From ZC4RG36 sp964652205 (GTDB lineage Bacteria; Chloroflexota; Anaerolineae; Aggregatilineales; Phototrophicaceae): 64,000 bases of DNA. The DNA lies in the NCBI GenBank assembly GCA_964652205.1, contig CAZZAO010000010.1, positions 1-64,000 of the forward strand. The letters are read 5' to 3'. Shown here piece after piece: positions 32,412 through 41,199 of the stretch. The first letter of the stretch is position 1, and every line of letters begins with the position of its first letter. A model generated the notes under the pieces. The model ran no database searches. It had not been told where the DNA came from and worked only from the letters and a program-made list of their open reading frames with translations. The position numbers were made by a program, and so were the translations under genes.

Positions 32412-33386
32412 TTACTTGACGGCAACGGGCGTATTGAGCGGTTTGAGGCCCGCCTCGATCTGCTTGCGCTGCGGCTCAAGGAACGGCGGGAGCGCCAGAC
32501 GCTCGCCGAGGTGTTCGGGGTCTTCGTCGGCGGCAAAGCCGGGGCCATCGGTCGCCAGCTCGAACAGGATGCCCTGCGAAATACGGAAGTAGAGCGACTT
32601 GAAGTAGTAGCGGTCAACTTCGCCTGACGTCCGCAGACCGGTATGGTGAAGGCGCTGATCCCACTCGCGCAGTTCAGCTTCATCGTTCAGGCGGAAAGCG
32701 ACGTGATGGACGCCGCCGCGCCCCAGATAGGCCGGGTTCAGGCTCGGCTGCAAGATCACGTGGACTTCCTTGCCGGGGCCACCGCCTTCCATGCCGAAAA
32801 TGACGACCTGCTCATTCGGGTTATCGAGGCTCGGCTGGCGGTCGAGTTCCTCGAAGTGCAGCACCTGCGTCAGGATGACGCCGATTCGGTCGAGGTTAGG
32901 CGCGGAAAGCTGGACGCCGTAGAAGCCACGCAGGGCAACTTCGACCGGAATCCCCGCGCCGTCCCAGACTTCGCCGTGGAAATCTGCGCCCTGATCGTCG
33001 ATGAGCATCAGCCGCTGGCCTTCCGGGTCTTCGAGGCGCAGCACCTCGCGCCCGGCAAACGTCTCAACAGGTTGATGCTGAACGCCCTGCTCGTCAAGCC
33101 GTTTAACCCAGTAATCGAGCGCCGCGCGACCATTAACGCGGAACATCGTTGTGCTGATGCTGTCCGTGCCGCGCACATTCGGCGGCGTCTGCGGCCAGTC
33201 GAAGAAGGTCATGTCCGTGCCGGGATTGCCGCGCTTGTCGGCGTAGAACAGGTGATAGGCCGAGGTGTCGTCCTGGTTGACCGACTTCTTGACCAGCCGC
33301 AGGCCAAGCACGCGGGTGTAAAAATCGACATTCGCAGGCGCGTCACCGGTGACTGCGGTGATGTGGTGGAGTCCATGGAGCTGCAT
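32412..33386 (-). CDS. mhqO: Ring-cleaving dioxygenase, MhqO-type
   Basis: 324 residues, two glyoxalase-fold halves. The N-terminal half begins 'MQLHGLHHITAVTGDAPANV', with H8 as likely first metal ligand, and has 'RLEDPEGQRLMLIDD'. The second half begins 'LRGFYGVQLSAPNLDRIG' and contains 'GRGGVHHVAFRLNDEAEL' and 'GILFELATDGPGF' (second His and Glu ligands). Proteins of this group open quinol or catechol rings and are induced by quinone-like compounds. It is divergent from a MarR-family gene, the usual mhqR arrangement. AAAGGA precedes the start. Confidence 0.88.
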   Translation of the reverse strand: MQLHGLHHITAVTGDAPANVDFYTRVLGLRLVKKSVNQDDTSAYHLFYADKRGNPGTDMTFFDWPQTPPNVRGTDSISTTMFRVNGRAALDYWVKRLDEQGVQHQPVETFAGREVLRLEDPEGQRLMLIDDQGADFHGEVWDGAGIPVEVALRGFYGVQLSAPNLDRIGVILTQVLHFEELDRQPSLDNPNEQVVIFGMEGGGPGKEVHVILQPSLNPAYLGRGGVHHVAFRLNDEAELREWDQRLHHTGLRTSGEVDRYYFKSLYFRISQGILFELATDGPGFAADEDPEHLGERLALPPFLEPQRKQIEAGLKPLNTPVAVK

Positions 33387-33420
33387 GGCTGTATATCCTT
33401 TATCTCATCAGGTCGATAAT

Positions 33421-33468
33421 GATTTAACATTCAATCATTTGACATTCAACAGTTTAACAGGGTACAAT
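33421..33468 (+). promoter_or_regulatory. MhqR-type operator overlapping divergent promoters
   Basis: Three repeats with a period of exactly 15 bases begin at 33423, 33438 and 33453 (TTTAACATTCAA, TTTGACATTCAA, TTTAACAGGGTA). The middle one contains a perfect -35 TTGACA (33439-33444), followed after 18 bases by TACAAT (33463-33468) for the rightward gene. On the other strand TTGAAT (33449-33444) and TAAATC (33426-33421) fit a leftward promoter with a 17-base spacer. Repressor binding here would shut both promoters. Confidence 0.6.
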
Positions 33469-33509
33469 GGGTCTGTCAATCAGAAACGCATTAGAAATCG
33501 AGCCAACGG

Positions 33510-33980
33510 ATGGGAAGCAAATATCAGGGCAGCGCCGAGGAAATCCGAGCGCTCGATACCTACATTAAACTGACGCGCGCCGCCGAGAGCCTGCTGACGC
33601 GAACTGGCGCGCACCTGCACCGGCGCGGGCTGACGACGACGCAGTTCGCCGTGCTGGAAGCGCTCTATCATCTGGGGTCGCTGTCGCAGGTTGAGCTGTC
33701 GCGCAAGCTGCTGACCAGCACCGGCAACATCACGACCGTGCTGCAAAATCTGGAGAAACGCGGGCTGATCTGCCGCGAGCGCAGCAGCGAGGATCAACGC
33801 TTTATCCGCGTCTCAATCACCGGCAGCGGCAGCGATCTGATCGCGCAGGTTTTGCCGCCGCACGTTGGCGGGATCGTCGAGGCAATGAGTGTCCTGACGC
33901 CTGCGGAACAGGAGACGCTGGCGGCGCTGTGCCGGAAGCTCGGACTCAGACAGTCTACCCTAACCCACCCAGCCGAATAA
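33510..33980 (+). CDS. mhqR: MarR-family repressor, MhqR-like
   Basis: 156 residues, winged helix-turn-helix of the MarR type: 'GLTTTQFAVLEALYHLG' as first helices, 'QVELSRKLLTSTGNITTVLQ' as recognition helix and 'NLEKRGLICRERSSEDQRF' as wing. It lies between a ring-cleaving dioxygenase (divergent) and an esterase (downstream), the layout of the mhq regulon, which responds to quinones and electrophiles. No redox cysteine typical of OhrR is present in the N-terminus; C-terminal Cys (in 'AALCRKLGL') could be modified. Confidence 0.85.
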   Translation: MGSKYQGSAEEIRALDTYIKLTRAAESLLTRTGAHLHRRGLTTTQFAVLEALYHLGSLSQVELSRKLLTSTGNITTVLQNLEKRGLICRERSSEDQRFIRVSITGSGSDLIAQVLPPHVGGIVEAMSVLTPAEQETLAALCRKLGLRQSTLTHPAE

Positions 33981-34013
33981 CACGATCAGGCAGCGGTAAT
34001 GCAGAGGAAAATC

Positions 34014-34643
34014 ATGACCACTGAAACTTTCGCCCACAACTACGTTCCTGCCGGGAAGATGGACGCGCCAACGCTGCTGCTGCTGCATGGAACCGGCGGC
34101 AACGAAGACTCGCTGCTCGACATTGGCCGCTATCTCGCGCCGAGCGCAGCCCTGCTCGGCGTGCGCGGCAAGGTGCTGGAAGGCGGGATGCCGCGTTTCT
34201 TCCGCCGCCTGGCCGAGGGCGTCTTCGATATGGACGACCTGATTCAGCGGACGCACGAACTGGCCGATTTTGTGCCAGAAGCGGCGGCGCGCTACGGCTT
34301 CGATCCGGCCTCGCTGATCGCCGTAGGCTACTCGAACGGCGCGAACATCGCGGCCAGCACGCTGCTGCTCCGCCCCGGCGTCATCACACGCGCGGTGCTG
34401 CTGCGGGCAATGCTGCCGCTGGAGCCGGAAACCATCCCTGACCTGACTGGCACGCGCGCGCTGCTGCTGGCCGGGACGCGCGACACGATGATCGCTGCTC
34501 CCTCGGTCGAGCGGCTGACCGCGCTGCTGACCGAGGCTCACGCCGAGACGTCGCTCCAGTGGATGCAGGCCGATCACAGTCTGACGCAGCCCGACCTCGC
34601 CGCCGCGCAGGCGTGGATCGCCCGCGAAGTCGCCGCCATTTAA
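34014..34643 (+). CDS. mhqD: MhqD-like carboxylesterase
   Basis: 209 residues from ATG 34014 (GAGGAAA upstream; the frame opens at 33999). Alpha/beta-hydrolase of the phospholipase/carboxylesterase group: 'LLLHGTGGNEDSL' for the oxyanion hole, nucleophile in 'AVGYSNGANIA', acid in 'LLAGTRDTMI' and histidine in 'QADHSLT'. In characterised systems MhqD-type hydrolases are induced together with MhqO. It follows the MarR gene by 33 bases, so it is probably co-transcribed. Substrate unknown. Confidence 0.85.
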   Translation: MTTETFAHNYVPAGKMDAPTLLLLHGTGGNEDSLLDIGRYLAPSAALLGVRGKVLEGGMPRFFRRLAEGVFDMDDLIQRTHELADFVPEAAARYGFDPASLIAVGYSNGANIAASTLLLRPGVITRAVLLRAMLPLEPETIPDLTGTRALLLAGTRDTMIAAPSVERLTALLTEAHAETSLQWMQADHSLTQPDLAAAQAWIAREVAAI

Positions 34644-34705
34644 CCTTGCCCCCGGCTCGAAGGGGCCGAGGGTACTGCCTGCTGTACGGATAGGGATCGA
34701 GTCTG

Positions 34706-34711
34706 TATAAT
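34706..34711 (+). promoter_or_regulatory. Possible -10 element before the TPR protein
   Basis: TATAAT preceded by CTG, about 55 bases before the ATG at 34766. No good -35 is present. Offered as a candidate only. Confidence 0.35.
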
Positions 34712-34765
34712 GGTCGGCGCTCGGCTGGCCGGGCGCTTGATTCGATAGCAGAGTTCCGAGACGGT

Positions 34766-35914
34766 ATGAGCGATTACCCCAATCTGGATGATACACAGCC
34801 CCGCCCGCCGATCCACGCCCCCGATTTAGAACCCCCTGATGTTGAAACGACTCGTTCCGGCGGGCCGGGATGCGCGCTGCTCGGCTGCCTCGGCGTCGCG
34901 GGCGTGGGGCTGGCGGTCGTGATCGTGCTGCTGGCAGGCATCGCCGGGTGGACGACCGGCGCGCGTACCGCGCAGGGGAACGCCACCGCCACTCGCAGCG
35001 CCAGCATCAACGACCAGCTTGCGCGGATTCCGCAGGACATGGCGAGCGGCAATCTCCAGCTTGTCGATGCGCGCATCCGCTACCTGATGACGCTGACTCC
35101 CGGCGTGCCGGGCGTGCCGGAATTGATGCAGACAGGAACTGCCGCCTATCTGGCCGCGCAGCCAACCCTCACGCGGACGCCTGCGCCCACGCCGACCGAG
35201 GCCCCTGCGACGGAAGCCATCACCGACCAGCCATTCGCCACTGAAGAAGCGCTGCCTTCAGGCCAGAACGGCTCCTACGATTTGGCGGCGCTGCTTCAGG
35301 AAGCCAGTACCGACGTCAGCACGGCGCAGTTCGACGACGCTTACAAGCTGCTCGACGCCATCAGCGCTATCGACCCGACTTATGAAGCGGCGCAGGTCAA
35401 ACAGTTGATCCGCGAGTCCGTTAACGGTCAGGCGCGGCGGCTGTTCAATGCCAACAAACCGGCAGAAGCCGTCGTCTGGGCGACGCGCGCCGACGATATG
35501 GGCATCCTCGAAGGCGATCTGAACTTCGAGCTGAGCGCAGCGACCCTCTACCTCAACGCCAAAGCCGCGATTGGCCTGAACTACGGTCAGGCAGTTCAGG
35601 CGCTGCAAAAGGTGCTCGATCTGGGGCCGGGCCGCTATTACGCCGAGGCACAGTCGCTCATCATCGACCAGTACATCGGCTACGGTGACGCGCTGGCCGC
35701 TGACCCGAATCAGGGCTACTGTCCCGCCGTGCCGCAGTATCAGAACGCGATCAATGCGGGCGGCGGCAGGACAGCCTCGGCCAAACGCGACAACGCGCAG
35801 AGCCTGTGCGCGCAGGCCACGCCAGTCGGCCAGCCCACGGCAGATCCGTCGAATCCCTCTGCCCCGCCTGCCACCGGCGCGCCGGGACAGATCGCGCCGG
35901 TCGGCCAGCCATAA
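34766..35914 (+). CDS. Membrane-anchored TPR protein with Pro/Thr linker
   Basis: 382 residues. Cytoplasmic N-terminus of about 33 residues, one membrane helix (about 36-60, 'CALLGCLGVAGVGLAVVIVL'), an extracellular 'TPAPTPTEAPATEA' linker, then a helical TPR-like domain (about 170-330, 'AQFDDAYKLLDAISAIDPTY', 'NANKPAEAVVWATRADDMG') and a Pro-rich end. No enzymatic motif. It is of the anchored, Pro/Thr-linker type common in Chloroflexota. Function unknown; probably protein interaction at the cell surface. Confidence 0.7.
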   Translation: MSDYPNLDDTQPRPPIHAPDLEPPDVETTRSGGPGCALLGCLGVAGVGLAVVIVLLAGIAGWTTGARTAQGNATATRSASINDQLARIPQDMASGNLQLVDARIRYLMTLTPGVPGVPELMQTGTAAYLAAQPTLTRTPAPTPTEAPATEAITDQPFATEEALPSGQNGSYDLAALLQEASTDVSTAQFDDAYKLLDAISAIDPTYEAAQVKQLIRESVNGQARRLFNANKPAEAVVWATRADDMGILEGDLNFELSAATLYLNAKAAIGLNYGQAVQALQKVLDLGPGRYYAEAQSLIIDQYIGYGDALAADPNQGYCPAVPQYQNAINAGGGRTASAKRDNAQSLCAQATPVGQPTADPSNPSAPPATGAPGQIAPVGQP

Positions 35915-36471
35915 GGCGCGGGGCGATTCATCCAGCGCTCATGCCCGGTTCATGTTCGCTTTAGCGGCGAAATCTATTGTAATGGTCATACGAAGCTGGC
36001 TGGAATTGCTGTTTTCCCCCCAAGTGATACGCGATGTAGAGTGTGTTGCCAGCTTCGCGGGTGCTGCGATAATTTCGAACAAATTGCAGCCCCTCCCTCT
36101 ACGAACCGCCCGGATGTGTCCCCCCTCACACCGGGCGGTTTGTGTGATAGCTCCCGACGCAGCGGGCCATGAAATTGAAGCATCTCCCTTCGACTCGGCA
36201 GGCGTGCCGCGCCAAGTTATTTTTGGAACCGTCAGGGTCATTTGGCTGGGCATGAGGCATCAGGCCCGATACGAAACCGCTTTCTCCCCTCTCCGCTTGC
36301 GGCGCAGCGTGCCGAACGTCTCTTTGTTCGGCAGGAGCCGAAGGCCGCGAAGGGGTCGGGGTGAGGTCGGCGGGCGCGAACAATCGCGCCCCGGCGGAAG
36401 GCAAACCTGCTGCCCAATCAGCCCATGATGCTGTATCCTTCAGCGTATCGCCGACTGAGGAGCTGTTCGCT
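35915..36471. other. Intergenic region with terminator and long repeat variant
   Basis: No gene is supported. It holds the terminator at 36104-36143. A repeat copy from about 36250 to 36410 has the arms cccctctccgcttgcgg and aaggggtcggggtgagg separated by an insertion (gccgaacgtctctttgttcggc hairpin, about 36310-36332), followed by the second palindrome gggcgcgaacaatcgcgcccc. The rest shows only shadow frames. Confidence 0.55.
36104..36143 (+). terminator. Rho-independent terminator
   Basis: aaccgcccgg (36104-36113) and tgtg (36115-36118) pair with caca (36127-36130) and ccgggcggtt (36131-36140): fourteen pairs with one bulged base, then TTTGTGTG. It lies 190 bases after the TPR protein gene, the only rightward gene before it. 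Confidence 0.6.
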
Positions 36472-37095
36472 GTGACCAGACAGAGCCTGCCGCCGCGCGG
36501 GCCGATCCGCGACGTGCCGCCGAACTATCACGAAGTCGAGCATCTGACCGTCACCGAAGGCAATCGGCTGCTCTGGCTCAACCTGCTGGCGCTGGCTCCG
36601 CTGCTGCTGGCGCTGATCGGCCTGACGCTGTGGTGGCTGCTGGTCGTGCGCTGGCGCGGGCCGCATCCCGGCGCGGACTTTCCGCTGCTGCTCGGCATAC
36701 TGATGGCAATTGCCGTGCTGCTCCTGCACGAAGGCGTCCATGCGGTCGTCGTCGCGCTGGTCGGCCACAGGCCCAAATTCGGGGCGAAGCTCGACAAAGG
36801 CGTATTGTACGTCACGACCGATCAGGGACTGTTCCGGCGCGGCGAATTCGTCGCCGTCGCGCTGGCTCCGCTGGTCGTCCTGTCGCTGGCGGCGCTGGCG
36901 CTGATCTACGCCCTGCCCGACCCGGTCGGCTACTGGGTTGGCATCGCCGCGCTGGTCAACGCGGGCGGCGCGATTGGGGATTTGTGGATGACGTGGGTGA
37001 CGCTGCGCTACCCGCGCGAGGTGATCGTGCGGGATGAGGCTGACGGCATCCGGCTCTACATGCCGAAGCCAGCGACCGAGCTGGACGCCGCATAA
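36472..37095 (+). CDS. DUF3267-like membrane metalloprotease
   Basis: 207 residues from GTG 36472 (GAGGAG upstream); the frame opens at 36361, but its first part lies in repeat sequence. Four hydrophobic segments. The third region carries 'LLLHEGVHAVVVALVGH', an HExxH zinc motif, and the last membrane part 'ALVNAGGAIGDLWMTW' holds the second conserved N..GG..GD signature of DUF3267 proteins. These are probable intramembrane or membrane-bound zinc peptidases related to site-2 proteases. Substrate unknown. No neighbouring sigma/anti-sigma pair to suggest one. Confidence 0.72.
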   Translation: MTRQSLPPRGPIRDVPPNYHEVEHLTVTEGNRLLWLNLLALAPLLLALIGLTLWWLLVVRWRGPHPGADFPLLLGILMAIAVLLLHEGVHAVVVALVGHRPKFGAKLDKGVLYVTTDQGLFRRGEFVAVALAPLVVLSLAALALIYALPDPVGYWVGIAALVNAGGAIGDLWMTWVTLRYPREVIVRDEADGIRLYMPKPATELDAA

Positions 37096-37390
37096 AACAA
37101 AGACCGGACGAACCTGCCTCTGAGCGTTGATACCCAGGAACGAATGCCACAATCGTCTGAAACAGCCATGAGGCGACAAGCCCCGGTCGGCCAGCGCCAA
37201 CCGGGTTTCCCCGCCCACCCGCTTAAGACTCACCGCAGCAGCGGCGCAAAGCAGCGCGTCCCCTCACTCTCCTGCCGCTGTTGGCCCCGCTTGTCCCCGG
37301 CATCGCCACCCCACGGCTGCGCGTCACGGCGATCCCGAAACTCCACCCGGCACCACCGCCTGCGATTACGAATCACAAGGATTGTCGTTT

Positions 37391-37462
37391 TGCCCCCGGT
37401 AGGACTCGAACCTACGCACAAAGTTTAGGAAACTTCTGCTCTATCCCCTGAGCTACGGGGGC
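37391..37462 (-). tRNA. tRNA-Arg(CCT)
   Basis: Read leftward: acceptor GCCCCCG pairs with CGGGGGC; D-arm GCTC...GAGC; anticodon loop TTCCTAA with anticodon CCT; variable GTGC; T-arm GTAGG-TTCGAGT-CCTAC. Seventy-two bases including the discriminator A. CCA is not encoded. The anticodon reads AGG, an arginine codon. A minor mismatch (G-T) closes the anticodon stem. Confidence 0.95.
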
Positions 37463-37474
37463 GCTCGTGACCTC

Positions 37475-37505
37475 ATTATAGCATGGGCAGGTGCTGCGGC
37501 GGCAA
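37475..37505 (-). promoter_or_regulatory. Promoter of tRNA-Arg
   Basis: On the minus strand, TTGCCG (37505-37500), a 19-base spacer, and a perfect TATAAT (37480-37475). Transcription would start near 37468, six bases before the tRNA. Confidence 0.55.
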
Positions 37506-37902
37506 GACAGGAAATCGGTCGAATTTCCCCCCGAAATCCGCCCAGAGTCGGGTTATCGCCTTCGGGAATTGGAGTATCTTGAAAAGTATCAGGGCAGCGA
37601 TGCAAAAACGCGGGGATTCGTGCTGCGAACACTGACTGGACGGCTGTCGAGGCTGCTGGCACTGAGCGCGTCCGCGACGCCTGAAGCGTCCCCACTTTGC
37701 TAGCGACTGCGGATACGTCAAATCGGCTGCGGCGAGCCAGTGAACAGGGCCAATGCTGGCGGCTCGCGCGTGCCGCTCGAAGGCAAGCGGCGCGCGCTCG
37801 ACAGGCCGGACACCGCAGGGTAATCTGTCCTGTATCTGGCGATTGCGCCAACGACGCAGCCCGCCAGACGAACTCGAATGGCGTAATCTGAGAGGAAAGC
37901 TG
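37506..37902. other. Gene-free stretch between tRNA and exported protein
   Basis: About 400 bases. Only short frames are seen, none with a start, ribosome site and protein-like composition that I would support. No repeat of the palindromic family is recognised. Confidence 0.4.
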
Positions 37903-39147
37903 ATGCTGAAACAACTGTTGCTGACGTCTATGCTTGCCCTGCTGCTCGGCACGCCGGTACTGGCACAGGACAGCGCGACCGCCGAAGCCACATCGCAGGG
38001 CAGTGTAGAGGTGATGGCACTGCCTGCTCTGGTCGGCGCTGACCATCGGGCGCAGCAGTCGGTGCTGTCGCCGGACGGCACAATGGTGGCCTGGTTCGGC
38101 AAAAGCGCAGATGTGGGCCTCTGCGTGCTGATGATTGCGACCCGCGAGACGGAATGTACGCCGATGCCTGAAGAGAGCGGACGAACCGCAGTCAATCTGG
38201 CCTGGTCGCCGGACAGCAAAATGATTGCCTACAATGATGATTTCTTCCTCCGCCTGCTGGAAAGCGACATTCATCTGTTCGACGTCGCCAGCCGCAGCTA
38301 CCGCGACGTCACCGACGATCACTCGACCGCCAATACGCTGATGGAACATACGCCGGACGTGCCGCAAGATTATCTGCCGACCTGGGGCGCGGACGGTTCG
38401 CTCTACTTCTGGCGCAGCTTCAACACAGACAGCGGCATCACCCTCTCGCTGGAACAGATGGCGACGCTCGACAGCCAGCCTGAAGAACTGCGCAATATGA
38501 CTCGCGTTATTCCGGGGCCATACGCCGTCTATAACACCGCCGCAATTTCGCCGGATGGCTCGACGATGGCGATCATCGTCCTGCAATCGCAGACGGATGC
38601 GCCGAACAATGGCATTTATACCGTCAACCTGAAGACCAGAGAGGTCGATCTGATCGCCACCGTCAACCAACTGCGGTTCGGCCTGCCAAACTGGGTCAAG
38701 GAACCGCGCGCCTTTCCGATGGCGGTCTACTGGGCCGGGTCGAATCTGGTCGTTAACCTCTACAACCCGGACGACATGGCGAAGGAGCCAGCCTACGCGG
38801 TTTACATCGTCCTGCCCTCGAAAAGGATGATGCCAATCTTCGACTTCAGCGCTTACAGGTCGGAAGCCGATTTCGCCAGCGGCGCGGGCGGCCAACCGAC
38901 CGGCGCAGCGCTCTCGCTGCCGGGAGCGGGGATTCCGACGCCCGATGGCAAACAGTACCTGTTCGTCCATCAACTCGATCAGGAAACCGTCGAAGTCGCC
39001 AGCCTGCCGCTGCCCCCGGACGGCACTCCGGCGACCGCTCTGGCGACAACCGCCTTTGAGCCGAGTCCGGCGGCGCGCGCCAACACCTTCAGCGCCGACG
39101 GCAAACAGGCGCTGATCTTCGACTATCTAGTGACGCTCGGCGGATAA
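37903..39147 (+). CDS. Exported beta-propeller (TolB/WD-like) protein
   Basis: 414 residues from ATG 37903 (GAGAGGAAA upstream); the longer frame is rejected. Signal peptide 'MLKQLLLTSMLALLLGTPVL' followed by AQ. Several repeats read like 'SVLSPDGTMVAWFG', 'LAWSPDSKMIAY', 'AAISPDGSTMAII' and 'GIPTPDGKQYLF', the strands of TolB/PD40-type propellers. No catalytic domain is seen. Probably a periplasmic or surface-exposed protein. It ends at a strong bidirectional terminator. Confidence 0.78.
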   Translation: MLKQLLLTSMLALLLGTPVLAQDSATAEATSQGSVEVMALPALVGADHRAQQSVLSPDGTMVAWFGKSADVGLCVLMIATRETECTPMPEESGRTAVNLAWSPDSKMIAYNDDFFLRLLESDIHLFDVASRSYRDVTDDHSTANTLMEHTPDVPQDYLPTWGADGSLYFWRSFNTDSGITLSLEQMATLDSQPEELRNMTRVIPGPYAVYNTAAISPDGSTMAIIVLQSQTDAPNNGIYTVNLKTREVDLIATVNQLRFGLPNWVKEPRAFPMAVYWAGSNLVVNLYNPDDMAKEPAYAVYIVLPSKRMMPIFDFSAYRSEADFASGAGGQPTGAALSLPGAGIPTPDGKQYLFVHQLDQETVEVASLPLPPDGTPATALATTAFEPSPAARANTFSADGKQALIFDYLVTLGG

Positions 39148-39163
39148 ATGGTCAGCCGGCGTC

Positions 39164-39203
39164 AAACAAAAACCACGAGGGGACACCTCGTGGTTTTTGT
39201 TTT
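39164..39203. terminator. Bidirectional terminator
   Basis: aaacaaaaaccacgagg (39164-39180) pairs with cctcgtggtttttgttt (39186-39202), seventeen pairs with a five-base loop. A-rich on one side and T-rich on the other, so it can stop transcription from both the rightward propeller gene and the leftward Trm112-like gene. Confidence 0.9.
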
Positions 39204-39298
39204 GCCCTTCTCCGGGCAGAAAAAGGGGAAACATTCGTGGCGATTGAAGTTCGCAGGGGTAGCGAGAAAATCTTTCCGCTCATCGCCTGCCTCTAGCG

Positions 39299-39550
39299 TT
39301 ACTCCGACGGCGGGGGAACAGGCAGGTCTTCGACGGCGGTATTCTTCCACTTCTCGCCCTCTGCGACCAGCATCACAGGGATGCCGTTCCGAATCGGGTA
39401 CTTGTTGCCGGAGTCCTTGCTGACGAGCCAGGTATCTTTGACCAGCTCGAGCTTGCCCGCGTCCGCGCCTCTGGTCTTGTCGTGAACGGCGACCGGACAG
39501 CGGAGAATTTCCAGCATCTCAGGGTTAATAGTCGGTGTTGCGTCGGTCAT
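39299..39550 (-). CDS. Trm112-like (UPF0434) small protein
   Basis: 83 residues. Pattern 'MLEILRCPVA', then 'KLELVKDTWLVSKDSGNKYP', then 'IRNGIPVMLVAEGEKW' is that of the Trm112/UPF0434 family, here with a single Cys, so the zinc site is incomplete. In eukaryotes and some bacteria such proteins activate methyltransferases. Role here unknown. AGGAC precedes the ATG. Alone between the terminator and a divergent PRC-barrel-like gene. Confidence 0.8.
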   Translation of the reverse strand: MTDATPTINPEMLEILRCPVAVHDKTRGADAGKLELVKDTWLVSKDSGNKYPIRNGIPVMLVAEGEKWKNTAVEDLPVPPPSE

Positions 39551-39712
39551 TATGGAGTCCTGACGTTCAAACAGTCACAGTTGCCACGAGTATAGCCGCA
39601 TCACCTGCGAGCGTCAATTTGGGCCAGAGTCGGCAAACGTTTATCCGCGTCTCACGGCATCTTAATTACAATTGATATATACTAAGGCTAGCATTGCAGT
39701 CAAGGAGAAACG

Positions 39713-40123
39713 ATGATGGCTCAACAGCTACGCAACAGCGCGATTGGCAACCGGAAGTTCCTGAACATCAAGGAAGGGATGTCGGTCTACGACGCAAAGG
39801 GCGATAAGGTCGGCAAGGTCAAGCAGCTTTACTTCGGCGCTTCGAGCGAAGCCGCCAACGAAGATGGTGTCGGCTCGGCCACCGCGCCGGACATTGCGAC
39901 TGGCGTAGAGGACAACCTGGTTGAAGACATCGCTCAGGCGTTTACCACCGAGGATCAGTTCCCGGAAGCGCTGCGCAAGCGTCTGCTCCACGACGGCTTC
40001 CTGCGCCTCGACGCCACCGGCATCTTCACGTCGGATCGCTTCGTCACGCCGGAGCAAATTTCGAACGTCAATGGCGACCGCGTCAACCTGAACGTGACCA
40101 AAGACATGCTGATTAAGAGCTAA
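39713..40123 (+). CDS. PRC-barrel/DUF2171-like protein
   Basis: 136 residues, AGGAG before two consecutive ATGs (39713 or 39716). 'FLNIKEGMSVYDAKGDKVGK', then 'VKQLYFGASS', is the beta-barrel start of PRC-barrel-like proteins. The C-terminal part 'GFLRLDATGIFTSDRFVTPE' and 'VNGDRVNLNVTKDML' completes the second beta-sheet. These small proteins are associated with photosynthesis, ribosome assembly or stress; the precise role is not predictable here. Transcribed alone, with its own terminator. Confidence 0.72.
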   Translation: MMAQQLRNSAIGNRKFLNIKEGMSVYDAKGDKVGKVKQLYFGASSEAANEDGVGSATAPDIATGVEDNLVEDIAQAFTTEDQFPEALRKRLLHDGFLRLDATGIFTSDRFVTPEQISNVNGDRVNLNVTKDMLIKS

Positions 40124-40170
40124 CCACAGGCGGGTTTGGCGATCTGTCTCTACAGAAGACCCGACATACG

Positions 40171-40198
40171 AAGGCGATCCTGACCGGATCGCCTTTTT
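40171..40198 (+). terminator. Rho-independent terminator
   Basis: aaggcgatcc (40171-40180) pairs with ggatcgcctt (40186-40195), five-base loop, followed by TTTAATTA. It directly follows the PRC-barrel-like gene and precedes the stop of the convergent WD40 gene. Confidence 0.88.
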
Positions 40199-40200
40199 AA

Positions 40201-41112
40201 TTAGTCGGAAACAGCCCAGAGGCGGATCGTATTATCGCCGCTGCCAGAAGCCAGCAGCGCGCCATGCGGATGAAAGGCCAGCGCGAGAATGGCACGCTCA
40301 TGGCCGGGAAAGCGAGCAATCGGCGTGCCGTCGGCGGCGTCCCACAGACAGAGAGTTTGCAGATCGCCGCTGGCGAGCAGGCGCGCATCAGGGCTGAAAG
40401 TGACGGCGCGAACATCATTTTCGTGGGCAAGGACAGCCCGCTCCTCACCCGAGTCCAGCCGATAAACGCGCACAGTCGTATCCCTGCTCGCCGAGGCAAT
40501 CCAGCGTCCATCCGCGCTGACGGCCAGATCGCGCACCCAGCTTTCATGACCGGACAGGCGCAGTTCTTCGCTGCTGCTGGCGGAACTCCACAGACGCACG
40601 GTCGCGTCACGGCTGCCGGAGACGACGAAACGGCTCGATGGGTCGAAGGCGAGACAGGTCACTTCGCCATCGTGACCCGTCAGGCGCAACTCGTGATCGT
40701 GATGCTCAGGGTTAATCAGCCGAACGGCGTGGTCGGCTCCGGTAAAGGCGATCAGGCTCCCGGTCGAGGCCCAGGCGAGCGCATCGACTGCGGACTCATG
40801 GCCGCTCAGGACGCGCATACAGCTCCCGGAATCCACGTCCCACAACCGGACAAAGGTATCACTGCTGGCGGTCGCTAACTGTTTGCCGTCGGGGCTGAAG
40901 GCCAGCGCTTTCACGGGCGCATCGGCAGGCAGGCGCAGATTCGGCTCCGCGCCGAAGTCGCCCACCCATAACCAGACGCCGCTGCCGTGCGCGACGGCCA
41001 GCGTCGTGCCAGCAGGTGACCAGGCGAGGTCGGTAATGAAGCCGCAGCGGACGCGGGCAATCTCGGTGAGCTGCGCAGCGTTGGCGGGAGTCAATGGCTC
41101 GAAGGGGGACAT
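40201..41112 (-). CDS. WD40-repeat protein
   Basis: 303 residues. At least seven WD40 repeats are visible, each with a GH...SPDG...WD type pattern: 'VKALAFSPDGKQLATASSDT', 'VRLWDVDSGSCMRVLSGHES', 'VTCLAFDPSSRFVVSGSRDA', 'VRLWSSASSSEELRLSGHES', 'DLAVSADGRWIASASRDTTV', and so on. This makes a complete propeller without kinase or other domains and without signal peptide, so it is a cytoplasmic protein-interaction scaffold. Partner not evident from neighbours. GAGGATG precedes the ATG. Confidence 0.85.
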   Translation of the reverse strand: MSPFEPLTPANAAQLTEIARVRCGFITDLAWSPAGTTLAVAHGSGVWLWVGDFGAEPNLRLPADAPVKALAFSPDGKQLATASSDTFVRLWDVDSGSCMRVLSGHESAVDALAWASTGSLIAFTGADHAVRLINPEHHDHELRLTGHDGEVTCLAFDPSSRFVVSGSRDATVRLWSSASSSEELRLSGHESWVRDLAVSADGRWIASASRDTTVRVYRLDSGEERAVLAHENDVRAVTFSPDARLLASGDLQTLCLWDAADGTPIARFPGHERAILALAFHPHGALLASGSGDNTIRLWAVSD

Positions 41113-41199
41113 GTCATCCTCGTAGTATCCATGGGCGCTATTGTAACAGCCATCCAGCGTGAAATGCCGATGATGTATTTGAACGAAAAGGGAGCGTGA

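Noticed and set aside
37463..37902. 70-codon and 64-codon + strand frames after the tRNA
   Set aside because: No ribosome binding site, no protein-like pattern, and no repeat or partner supports them.
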